A stretch of 64,000 nucleotides of DNA from Acanthococcus lagerstroemiae (lineage: Eukaryota > Arthropoda > Insecta > Hemiptera > Eriococcidae): assembly GCA_031841125.1 (NCBI GenBank), contig CM063112.1, positions 61,185,722-61,249,721 on the forward strand. The letters run 5' to 3'. Within the stretch, counting starts at the first letter, position 1, and each line of letters opens with the position of its first letter. The position numbers and the translations under genes are program-made. The notes beneath the pieces were generated by a model that was not told where the DNA came from, did no database searches, and saw only the letters and a program-made list of their open reading frames with translations. Below are positions 47,021-57,253 of this stretch, one piece after another.

Positions 47021-47755
47021 AGTGGAAAATTATCAATTTTTACAACTCAAATCGTTTAAAAAATTCACTCGCTTCGTTCGCAACTGTAGCTCTACTAGTG
47101 AAAGCTCTTTGGTTTTTTCTTCCTTCCAAAATTGTAAGCTATCCACCGAATTCATCAAAAATTTTCTGTTTACGCTACTTCCCAAAGCCACTTATTTTTT
47201 GAGTTTTTGAAGTCAAAGCACCTATTAGCAGTGCTATACTGATTATTATTCCCCTTGAGGAACAGACAATACTTTGAAAATTTAAGATCGATTTGATACA
47301 GTTTACGGATCCTCCACTGACTTTTACTCCCAGTCATCCAAAAAAGATAAAACTGGAATTACAAGAAAATTTATTCTTCCTCATCCAAACTCTCAAACGG
47401 AAAACGTAAAAATTGTTTTCTCAAAAATTTCCAGTTTTTATGCTGGATCAATGAAATGTTGTCGACTGTTATTACTTTTCAGAAGCAAATTTAAAATTGA
47501 AGAAAATGGTTTAAAAAAGTTTTATTTCTTCATCTTTTTGTTGAGGGGCGGGGGTAGAACTAGAAGGGGGTGGTAAAGAAAAGTAAAAATGAGAAAAATG
47601 ACAATCATTATGAAAAATGTTACTTTTTCAACTTTTTCCTTTGGAGAGGAAGTGGGAGGGGGTATTGGCCTGCGATTTTTACGGTGGTAATTTATATGAA
47701 AAGAACACGAAGAGCTAAATCATACGGACTGGCTTCGGGTCGGGGGAACGTGTCC
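47021..47755. other. Unassigned AT-rich DNA
   Basis: No gene recognised. Confidence 0.35.
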
Positions 47756-47763
47756 GGGTGGTG

Positions 47764-48001
47764 CTTTGAGTATAAATCTCCTGGAGGGATAGAAACCATG
47801 TTTCCTATTCTGGACCTGTAGAGCGCGCATTTCTGTCATGCAGATGTCCCCGATTCTAATGAAAGCTTATGGCAATCAGTTTGTTTACAACGGGGTATGA
47901 CAGAAACGCACGCATCACACGGTATAGCGCGCTCTACAGTTCCACGCTCGTATAATGTAAATAATCCGATTTCTATCTCTCCAGGAGATTTATACTCAAA
48001 G
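47764..48001. mobile_element. 238 bp MITE with 8 bp target duplication
   Basis: CTTTGAGTATAAATCTCCTG starts it and the complement ends it (about 31 bp, one mismatch). A second, inner inverted pair is CTGTAGAGCGCGC / GCGCGCTCTACAG. GGGTGGTG flanks both sides exactly (47756-47763 and 48002-48009). An 8 bp duplication fits hAT or P superfamilies. There is no coding capacity. The high arm identity suggests a young insertion. Confidence 0.85.
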
Positions 48002-48169
48002 GGGTGGTGTCGCTATAGTGGTGTTGTGCTAGCGAAGTGGCTATATTCTGGTTAACCAATAGACATACGCTTGAAATATTTCGCTGAAATTTCGTCGTCG
48101 GAGTAGAGGTGCGAAATATAAATCGTAAAAATCAAGGCTCAGGCGCGAAGCGCTTCCGACTCGCAACGC

Positions 48170-48275
48170 TCCTTGTATCGTTATATCAGCCCGAGAGCAT
48201 TACGTTCCTTGTATTCGCCTTTGAGTACTACGCTCCGTTAGTGCATCAGTTTGCAGACGCGTCTGCAAATTGTTT
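48170..48275 (+). repeat. Partial copy of the 231-594 foldback family
   Basis: CTCCTTGTATCGTTATATCAGCC, ACGTTCCTTGTATTCGCC, ACTACGCTCCGTTAGTGCATC and GCAGACGCGTCTGCAAA follow the order of the left arm at 231-320. The last phrase is palindromic. Confidence 0.7.
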
Positions 48276-48299
48276 ATTCGGTTTTGACCTCCTCTGATG

Positions 48300-48800
48300 C
48301 AGGCCTGAAGAAGGGGGGGCAAGTGGGTATTTTGTCCCCGGGCCCGGGAAAACTAGGGGCCCGGCAGAAAGGAAAAAATCTCAGGAAAAATCTGAGAAAA
48401 CTTCCCTCTCTAAAATTTGTTATGAGTGAAGGGTCCTCTTTTATTCCTAGCCTCAGGCCCGGACGAGGCTCTCTACGGGCCTGCTCTGATGGCCCCTGAT
48501 GGAAACTGATCTAAAGATCACTCTCAGAATCGATTTGCGAATGACCTAAAAAATCAATAAATAGGACACCAACTTGAAGAAATAACCAAAATTTTGTTCC
48601 AGTCTCCAGCGATGGCAATCCAGGGGTCGAATTCAAAAATGATTCTCAAAACGGAAGTCAAAGACCATTGAAAATCTGTAAATCAACCCTAATCTTAAAT
48701 TCTGTAGCACATCAACCCCTCATCCATTTACCCATCACTTGGAGTTACCCTGGGCCATTAGCCCGACCAGAAAGTCAAACAGTGCATTTTTCCAATAAAG
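48300..48800. other. Mixed DNA with satellite-like phrases
   Basis: CCCCGGGCCCGGG near 48337 and GGCCCGG near 48456 mark a GC-rich patch of unknown origin. From 48500 to 48700, ATCACTCTCAGAATCGATTTGCGAATGACC-type phrases relate to the satellite-like module of 30-40 kb. Confidence 0.4.
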
Positions 48801-48805
48801 TGGTA

Positions 48806-48917
48806 CAGGGGTGATTGTTAAAATTATTCAAAAATAGTTATCACAAAAATATTTTTTTTTGCGCTGTGGTCCCTTTCTTCCTGTTAGGCCACGTTTCCTT
48901 ATTTAACAATCACCCTG
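48806..48917. mobile_element. 112 bp TA-flanked MITE
   Basis: CAGGGGTGATTGTTAAA and TTTAACAATCACCCTG form ~17-20 bp inverted ends flanked by TA (48804-48805, 48918-48919). TA duplication and CAGGG ends fit a Tc1/mariner-type non-autonomous element. Confidence 0.78.
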
Positions 48918-48919
48918 TA

Positions 48920-49782
48920 CTAGCTGAGCTGCACACCACTTCATTGGCGGTGTACAATAATTATGGCTAAAATCATCATTTTTTTCAGTGGTAATTGATG
49001 TACCTAAACGTTCAGATTGTGTTCTTCTTCAAAAGAAAGAAAACTTCATTAATGGGCGGGAGGGTAGAAGCAGGAGTAAAAATTGACAACTCTTCACCAC
49101 TCGCACCAGATAACATTCTTGTAATCTCCCTGTGAAAACTGACCCAATTTCTTCGTAATTTTGTGCTTACAAATCTCGAAGTACTACTTTCGAATTTCTG
49201 TTCTCCTATTTGCCATGCGTATGAAAGTTGGCCGGATGATTTGTATTTTTTCTTCTTCTTTTCAAATTACCGACTTGAAACTGATTAAATCATTTTGTTT
49301 TCAATTAGAAATATACTGAAGACAAAATGGCTCTCCCTTTTGCCTTTGAAAATTTTGAACTCATTTTCAAATATTCCAAAACTTTTTAACTTATTCTGGA
49401 AATGTTCTAGATTATCTCCTGTAGTAGGTCAAGTGGTAATACTGACGCATTCCGTCATACCCCACCTCTATGTAATATTGACGCCACTTCGAGATAATAC
49501 TTTCTTCTTCATCTTCTCATAGATAGCGTCGCGTACGCCACATCAACTTCTTCCTATGAATAGGGTAGCGTACAGTGTTTATCAAAAATCAATCATTACT
49601 CATTTATTAATTAATAATTTTTGCGGAAATCTATCTATCTCACACCTTAGGGGAGGTCATGGGCTGTAAAATACAACAATTGCTGGTGGCCGACAGCGAG
49701 TGGTTTTGCTGGAGATAAGCACACACAAAAATCTATTTTTTTAAATTAAATATTATGTATTAGAATATTATTAACAAATCTG
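48920..49782. other. Unassigned AT-rich DNA
   Basis: No gene recognised. Confidence 0.35.
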
Positions 49783-49784
49783 TA

Positions 49785-50095
49785 CTTGTATTGGAAGTCC
49801 GATGATCTGGACTTTCGGCTAATCCGGACAGCCTTAAAAAAACAACAAAAAAAAAAAAACTAGAAGTTGCAGTACAACTAGGTACAGGACACGCGATCGA
49901 AGTTTGCCGATAACGAAAATGTGGTTTCTTACTAGACCTCTGCTCAGTTGTTAGTTGAATTCAGCAATAAATTTTTTTAATAATAAAGATGGTATACATT
50001 TTATGCATTTTTTAGGTTTTTTCCGTTTAATCCGGACTTTCACTAGTCCGGACAGGGTCCGGTCCCGTCAAGTCCGGATTAGCGAGACTGCACTG
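49785..50095. mobile_element. pogo-like MITE with GCTAATCCGGAC repeats
   Basis: The right end reads CTAGTCCGGACAGG ... GTCCGGATTAGCGAGACTGCACTG, flanked by TA (50096-50097). Near the left end CGGCTAATCCGGACAGCC (49815-49832) pairs with it, and a TA lies at 49783. Repeated (T)AATCCGGAC phrases at both ends are known from pogo/Tigger-type elements. The outermost left end is diverged. Confidence 0.65.
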
Positions 50096-50097
50096 TA

Positions 50098-50699
50098 AGT
50101 CAAGAAGTTCAACTTGCTGTCAGTGACTTCACATTTCCAGAAGGGATGGCCTAAAGTTCTATTTTTTAGCATTTTATATGCTTTTACTACTGGATATACT
50201 TGAGCGAAAAACCTAACGAAAAACCTAACGCTCCCCCGACACGAACTCAGTGGTTGATATTTACAATCTGCAGTCGTGTTGTTGATAGAAATCTTCACCC
50301 CCCCCCCGACACGAAGCCATCTTATTAGGGTACGAAAGCATATACAATTTTGTATTTTTGGGTAGTTGACTATTGATTGACCGACTGACTTGACTGAATG
50401 ATTTCTCTAGTAGTAAAGTTTTTTTTTTTTTTCCCCTTCAAATTTTGATAGTTGGGAATTTAACAATTTTGGCCCCTCCAGAAAAAACTCTTCGCCACAT
50501 CCTCTTCATTCAACATTCTTATTTAAAAAGATGGGTAAAATTCGTGCATAACGTAGATAATTCTTTGTCAGAAAGATTTTTTTAGTGCCCTCTCACCCCT
50601 CCTCACCATGCATAGTTTCGTGAGCGAGGGGAGGGAATTTCCTCAGGAACCTCGTACGGCGTTCCTTAGTTTACCTTCAGAACTCGCCAGCGAACCGAG
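50098..50699. other. Unassigned DNA
   Basis: C10 at about 50288 and a T14 run near 50419. No gene recognised. Confidence 0.35.
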
Positions 50700-52150
50700 T
50701 GAGTTCTCGTTCGTAATAAATTTCGAGACTTTACTTTTCTGAAAATTTCTTCAACTGTTTCTGTACAACCGCCTTCGCTCGTGTGTTCAACCTCGCTCGA
50801 CCGCGTGTCGAAACTTCCTCAAACTCAGTTGCTCTGCCCCGTTTTTGCTTAACTGTCACCAGATATGGACACACACGATACTGAAACGCCGCATTCGTCG
50901 AATCTGCCGAACACGATGACCGTCCGAAGGGCGATGGCACGTCGTAAGACTGCTGCCCACCTCGTGCGTCGCACCAATTCGCACGCTCCTGACAACCGGT
51001 TAATCGTTTTAATCGATTGATTTACGACCATTTTGATTACATTAGACTTTTACTCTCACGTGCAAACATTCCGACCGTGTTTGCGTTCGCGATACCGCGA
51101 GTACTCTTGTCGCTAAGCTCGAAAATGATTTACACCGCTGTTCCTCGAACGTCTCTTGTAACTTTCCTCGTAAACGGTAATCCGCCAAGCTCGCTCCTCG
51201 GGTATGCCGTCGTATTGTTGTGCCATCGGGGTTGTGCAACGACAGTCGGAACCGGGTCGAAGGTGGGCACGGCACAACAGTACGAAATATTCCATCCTTC
51301 CATCGAGGTTCGAGGTACTTGAGGCACTTGTCTGCGGGAGTCAGGCCTCGTCGAATGATGGCGCAGAAGGAAAAACGCTTATCAATCCAACGAGCCAGCT
51401 CGCCGTACATGATTCATAAACACACCGGAGGGGAAGGGGGGGGGTCAAAATACGTACTTTCAGTAGCGGATTCACCGATGGTACATTCGACGCCGGAATC
51501 AGCTTCTCTTTCGCATTTCCAAGCACATACGCTGAGCACTATCCAAAACCGTACACCCAAGACGAGGCGCGTGGTCACTAACGTCACTTCACAATTTGAT
51601 ATTGTCGTAGTTAGCGCTGCCACGAACTACCGAGAGATTTATTTCGATCGCGGCCAAATTTCGTCGAATCGGCTCATTTGCAACTCGAGCACTGCGCGAC
51701 AATGTAAACCAATACTCGGCGCGGACCGAGTCGACGGTACCGAGCAGAACGGAGCAAACGAACCTCGTCAGCAGTCGAGGCGGTAGACGAATTTAACGCG
51801 CTCGCGGCGCGGCAGCGTGAGATTAAAAAGCAAATATCTTTTTTAACCTTGGCTGCCGACCAAGTCCACTGTGACCAAACGAGAACGCACAGCCATTTAT
51901 TGCGTTAGCGGCTGCCTATTGTTTCGACGGTGGCACACCGACAGACCGACACTATCCTATCCATCGCCCCGACCGACGGTGCGGCCATTGCGTCCGGCCC
52001 GCCGTTAAGTTACGCAATCCGGCACGGGCAGCCGAATACGCGAAAGCGGCCAAGTCTATAGCAGCCATCGGGTGCTCGTACTTTTGGCAGACGCCTTCGT
52101 CGCCGGGTCGTTCACGTGTGACCCACGTGCGAACGCAAGATACATGTAAC
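50700..52150. other. Longest GC/CpG-rich island of the window
   Basis: About 1.4 kb are CpG-rich and free of recognisable repeats, unlike all surroundings. Both strands have overlapping open frames (188 codons at 51220-51786 plus; 122 codons at 51042-51410 minus), none with a known domain, and the overlap itself argues against reading them as proteins. CACGTG (CCCACGTG near 52122) and other GC-rich sites are present. The island is a candidate promoter or first-exon region of a gene whose body is outside or spread over long introns. Confidence 0.4.
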
Positions 52151-52734
52151 CTACTAACCCATAACGTGTCGAGTTGAAAGAACGATCTTCTCTTGTCACG
52201 ATAGATAGATATGACTTGTCAAAGTCAATCGCTTATCATGTTCCCGCTCACCAACTGATGATGGCTGATGACCAATATAGAACTGCAAGCATTGGCAAAT
52301 TCAGGAAACAGTTCTTAGAGGGGCAATTCAGAATGTCGACATTTTTTACCTCTCCCCCAATTTCCTTAGGATTTTCGCCCTCTCAGTCATTGGCACAGAG
52401 GTATAACCAGTGAGGAGCGGCTCCCTGAAAAGCCTCCGACACCAGGCCGGCCCCCACAGAAAATTGAAAAAGAAAGTGCTCCGTAGTTAGTGTACGAGTA
52501 CTAATGGATATGTATCGATTAGAGGGGGAAAAAAAAAAAAAAAAAAGGTAAATATGATAAATATTGTCTCGAATAAAGAGTTCCTACGGTGTGAAAGCCA
52601 AAACATAATCAATTTGAAGGTATTAGATACAGACTACGAATGTAAAATAGAATTGGATCAGTGTTGCCAGATGAGAAGTTGAAAAATTTATGACCAAGAA
52701 ATTTTCCAAAATTGTACTAGATTTTAAATGAATA
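52151..52734. other. Unassigned DNA
   Basis: A run of about 18 A at 52530. No gene recognised. Confidence 0.35.
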
Positions 52735-53316
52735 GTTATTGTTATATTCTTTAGTCTCTCGACTAGTAGGTTACTTCTCTCCACTTTTTTTTCTTTCCTG
52801 TGCTAATCTTTTCATTTCTGAGAAGGATTTACACTTTGTATCCTTCATTATTTCTGCTCTCCATAGCTCAATCTTTGCCTTCCTTTCGAGTTGTTTCCAT
52901 CAATCATTCCCTCTAGCAATAATAACAATGTACCTGGATGTCTTATATTATAACCTATCATTTTAACTCTTCTCTTTACAATTGTATTCCAAATTTCTCT
53001 TTTCTTTCCTATTTGCCTCAATGCTTCCTCATTCCTGATCTTTCCAGTCCATTTGATTTTCAACATTCTTCGATAACACCACATTTCAAAAGCTTCTATC
53101 CTTTTTCTTTCTTGTGTTCCTAGTGTCCATGTCCCACATCTATACAAAGATATTCTCCAACGACATCTAAGTCTTATTCTATCTATTAATTTGCCCTAAA
53201 TATGTCTCCTTTTTGAAAAAAAAAGCTCTATAACAACTTGTTCCATTCTACTCTTTATTTCCGTTTTACTTCTACCATCTTGCATTATCGGACTACCGTA
53301 GTATTTGGATTCCTTT

Positions 53317-53585
53317 ACCCGATGCGCAAAATCCCACAAGTTTCCCGGGTAATTAAAGGGGAACAAGGGTAATCTGAGGGTAACCGAGGGTTGACCGAGG
53401 GTAACAAATGGGTGTAACTTTTCTGCCGCGGGTAACTAGAGGGTAACTAATTGCGTAATATCCCGCCAGTTACCCGGATCACTAAAGGGGAACAAGGGTA
53501 ATCTAAGAGTAATTCGAAGCTAATAAATAGGTAACTTTTCCGCGAGTAACTGGGTAACTAGAGGGTAACTGATTGCGCATCAGGT
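53317..53585. mobile_element. MITE with GATGCGCAA / TTGCGCATC ends, nested in copy C
   Basis: Starts ACCCGATGCGCAAAATCCC and ends TTGCGCATCAGGT. The interior holds two diverged tandem units made of GGGTAACY phrases, the second introduced by CCCGCCAGTTACCCGG. Copy A reads straight through this point (TTTACCTCCTTTATT), proving the insertion. A shorter single-unit relative lies at 60749-60905. Its GGGTAAC repeats look telomere-like at first sight but are bounded by inverted ends. Confidence 0.75.
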
Positions 53586-53857
53586 AGGTACCTCCTTTAT
53601 TTTTTCACCTCCTATTTCCATATTTATTGGATTTTATTTCCGTCTGCTGACTGCCATCACTTTTGTTTTATTTTTATTCAATTTTATTTTGTACATTACT
53701 TTTAGTGTTACATGCAACTTTCTTAGTGTTTTCTCTTGTTCTTTACTTCATTCCACTATTGCTATGTCATTTGCAAACCTTATTATTCTAACCATCTCCA
53801 ACTGGGTTATCACGCCTGGTTTCCTTTCATTCATTTCTTCAATTACTTTTTCTATAA

Positions 53858-56044
53858 CTGCAGGGCTTTGCCCCCTGGCCGCTTCGCGCCTCGACCGACC
53901 ATCACAGTCCTCAGTGTTTGGTCTAAAACCTTTTATTCCTGAGTTGAGATTTGCTTTGCGCTTCTTGTGCCCCCCCCTCTATCAGCGGTCCTCAGTCTTC
54001 CACCATGAACCCCCTTCCATGCTTTCTTCATCACGAGCCTCCTCTTCCTCCACCATGACCCCCTCATTCACCACGGTCGCTCTCCACCTTCCAATCACAC
54101 TTCAACAGTCGCAGCCCTCCTCAGTCACAAACTCCTCCCCCACAACGACCATAATCTCCTACCAGAGGCTTCAATGCTCACCCCATGGTCTTTTACCTCC
54201 GCAGTATCCCCCCTGCGAGCTCTTTCCTTCTGCACATCTGGGTAGGCCCTCTCCCTTGGATTTCCTCCTCACCTCGACAATCATTAACCACCACAACCAA
54301 CCTCCACCACCTGGGTCTTAATCTCTTCACATTATCCTCTCCCGCTCTCCATGACCTTCTCCGTCCACAGCTTCTCCCCCACATGACACCCTCCGTTCAT
54401 CCCTCTAATCCACTACGCCCTCCCCAATTAAGGCCCTAATCCTTCGTTACAGCCTTCCCCTTCTACTGCTCCTCCTCTGCGGCCTCTTGGTCCCATTTCC
54501 CTCGAAGATCCTCCAGTCCTCCACTCAGGAACCCCCACCACCATGACCATCCTTCCCCTTCAGACTCCGCCACCAGCCTCTCTCGCACCATCGCTTTCAT
54601 TTCCGTCCCCAGTCCCTTTTTCACCCAGGACTTCCTCCTCCATCACGACCTCTGACTCACCATTACCCTCACCCCCAGGGCTTTTATCCCCCTCCTGAGG
54701 CCACGCCCCCATGGATCTCCTCCCCATTCTGGAGCTCCCTCCACCATGAACCACCTCCTAGGGGTAGGCTACCCTTGGAGAAATGAGCAATTAGTGCGGC
54801 AGGGTAGGCAATCCGCAGTCTCTACTGCCTCCCTAATGTCGGCCTTAGTTCCTCTCTATAGCCTTCCCTTCCGCGGCTCCATCACCCTACGGCCTCCTCG
54901 CTCAACCACCTTGAAGATTCCCTGGTCCTCCAACCAGGAGCTACCACCACCATGACCACCACCCCTCACCCACGAGAACCCTTCCCCTCAAAACCCCTTC
55001 CCCAGGACCAGAACCTTCCACAGGACTTCCTCCTCCACCAGGACCTTTTACATACCATTACCACCCCCTTCCTGAGTCTTGAGACTATTATCTCCCTCTA
55101 CAGTCCCCGCCACCACCATGGTTTTCCGCCCCTTCAGCAGCTCCCTTCTCCACCATGAGTACCTCTTACACCCCCTGGCCTTTATCTACCCAAGTTTCAC
55201 TGCCTCTCCAGGACCCTCACCCACCACTACCCCTTGGGCTTTATCTCCCTTCACAGCCCTGTCCTCACTATGGACCTCCAACCCCCTCGAAGATCCCTGG
55301 TCATCCACCCAGGAGCTCTCACAACCATGACCACCCCTCCCCTGAGAGCCTTCCCCCTCAGGACCCCCTCTATGCCACCAGCCTTTCCCGCACCACGGCT
55401 ATTTCTCTTCCCGGACCCCTCTCTCACCAAGGACTTTCTCCTCCATCAAGTCCTCTTACTCATCTTGTCCGCCACCCCACCCAGAGCCTCCGTCTCCGTT
55501 TAAAGCTGACGCCCTCACAGGGGCTCTCATCCTCCTTCAGGAGCTCCCTCCTCTACCATGAACCTCCTCTTGAGGGTAGGCTACCCTTGGAAAATTGAGC
55601 AATTAAGGGGCCGGGTAGGCAACCCGTAGTGAGTGGGTTGCCTACCTTCGGAGAAATGAGCAATTAAGGAGTAGGGTAGGCAACCCGCAGTGTGTGATGA
55701 TGACGTCATAAGGACCTGAGATCTCAGAATCCAAGGTAGCTGGTCTGCCCTATTCATGAAGACTATATCTGCCTTTATACATATCTTAAGTTTTAGACTA
55801 TGTGTTATATCTTGCAACTTGAGATCTTGGGGATTATGGGTAATTATTATTATGTCATTATAATATGTCTTTTTATGTTTTATTATGTCGGTTATGTCTT
55901 AAAAGTTGGAGATCTTTTATGTTAGAACAGATTATGTCCTTGAAAGTAGCTGATCTGCCTCTGCAATTTTGCTGATTTTTTAGGTAGGCAACCCGCAGTG
56001 CGTTTTTTTTCTCTCGGTGGTGCCGGCGGATTTTACTTTGTTAG
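53858..56044 (-). mobile_element. Helitron, second copy, nested in copy C
   Basis: Related along its length to 10758-12230: GGCCGCTTCGCGCC near its minus-strand 3' end, then a CTCCACCATGA-rich pyrimidine body, GGTAGGCAACCCGCAGTG repeats (about 54800, 55613, 55672, 55983), and a GGCGGATTTTACTTTGTTAG end. Copy A shows the empty site as ATAAATAGGT, so insertion fell between A and T, the Helitron rule. The 3' CTAG is changed (CTGCAG) and the first dozen bases of the 5' end are missing. No Rep/helicase frame is present. A GATCTTGGGGATTATGGGTAA region is longer here than in the 12 kb copy. Confidence 0.8.
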
Positions 56045-57251
56045 TAGGTTACACAATCCTGGATGACGTTATCTCATTTCTTTTTAATTTTGCTTCCCCC
56101 ACTTCATCCTATATTTTTTGAGCCGTTTGATCCTTATATAAGTTCCATATTACTCTTCTTTCCTTAAATACTCAACTCCTATCACCTTCAATATTTGAAA
56201 CATTTTTGACTATTCAACATTATCAAAAGCTTGATTCAATGAGGGGGGGGGGGGAGGATTTACAGAATCATTCCGTTACTTTTTAGATAGACCTTGTGAC
56301 AATACCAGATTGACAATGAGACCAGTTGTGAGTGCATTTGTGAACATCACTCAGTAATCACACAAATGCTGAGTGATCATCAGTTCGCACACACTATTTT
56401 AAAATAATGAGATATATTGAACACTCACAAAAAAATGTGAGTGCCCAAAAGTCTCAAAACGGTAGTGGTCTGTGATATATTTTGTGAGTGCTCTCCAAAT
56501 TGTCAACCGGGTAATAATGTGAATTTGGCTATAATTACTCGTATTCATACAACAGTTCTACTTAATTCATTCAAGAAAAATAAGAAGAAATGTGAAAATT
56601 TGAGGAAACTATCAATTAATTCACTTGAAGTTGTCACATTTTCATGTATCTGATAAATGCCAACAACAAATTATGGACTTGTACAAATAAGAGACTATAC
56701 AGATAACAATAAGACAACACTGCTCTTTTTTGGCCTCAGGCAACATATCGTTATCGATATTACTAGCGGGAAAAAAATTATTTAGAGGAGGAAAAGAGGA
56801 AAAGCATGTAGCAAACTCTTATACCCCTAATCCATGCCTTGAATTAATTATGATTTTATGAAAAACCCGATTTTTCCATAAGCGCAATGTAAAATATTTT
56901 CGACTAAAGGCGTGCTTCTGTTTAGTTTTATTACTCACCCCCCCCCCCCTTTAATTCGGCACGATCGGAGATGCCATAATGCAATATCCAGTTCTATTAA
57001 ATGTACGTCCGCAAATCAGATAGAGTACAGATACATTTAATTATTTATTTATTTATTAATAACTGTTATTTACTTTAGTTTGCATAAAAATTCAAATTAC
57101 ATTTAAAAAATTTTCAATTAAAAGAGTTTTTTGTTGTATTTTTGTCAGCATTATGGTTTTCTTTTGAGTAAAAACTAATTTTAAAGATTTTTATTCATTT
57201 TTTGATGGAACGAATTGACCAAAATGATCTTCCGGCTTGAAAGCGTCGCTT
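53905..57251 (+). repeat. 3.35 kb tandem duplication, unit 1
   Basis: This unit is nearly identical to 57254-60600 (offset 3349 bp), with only scattered substitutions, run-length changes and a small replacement near 54495-54525 versus 57840-57865. It contains most of the Helitron, 199 bp of retrotransposon copy C, and about 1 kb of AT-rich DNA with hairpins (ATCACTCAG/CTGAGTGAT at 56346-56377). The unit borders do not coincide with transposon ends. Confidence 0.92.
56250..57251. other. AT-rich non-coding part of duplication unit 1
   Basis: Two small hairpins based on CACTCA/TGAGTG, a C11 run at 56938, and an AT-rich end (TTATTTATTTATTAATAAC). A 70-codon frame (56441-56653) is altered in its copy in unit 2, so it is not supported. 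Confidence 0.5.
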
Positions 57252-57253
57252 CC

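Larger units (their letters stand above)
52735..56243 (-). pseudogene. Non-LTR retrotransposon, copy C, in three pieces
   Basis: Minus-strand pieces are 52735-53316, 53586-53857 and 56045-56243, split by a small element and a Helitron. The frame 53147-52848 gives TWTLGTQERKRIEAFEMWCY, MLKIKW, MIGYNIRHPG and a Lys/Arg-rich end. The middle piece gives EKVIEEMNERKPGVI and RFANDIAIV, the catalytic box with Asn for the first Asp (53766-53777). The last piece starts inside motif A (FDNVE) and gives SKMFQILK before truncation at G12 (56243). The 3' end has the CTAGTCGAGAGACTA phrase shared with copy B and an AATAAC-type tail. Inactive. Confidence 0.85.

Noticed and set aside
51220..51786. 188-codon open frame, plus strand
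   Set aside because: Overlaps several open frames on both strands in CpG-rich DNA; no recognisable domain, and openness follows from low stop-codon frequency in GC-rich sequence.
53330..53580. Telomere-like GGGTAAC repeats
   Set aside because: Repeats are irregular, internal, and bounded by inverted ends of a MITE.
53689..54321. 210-codon open frame
   Set aside because: Runs from antisense of the LINE into the Helitron body; it crosses an insertion border and cannot be an original gene.
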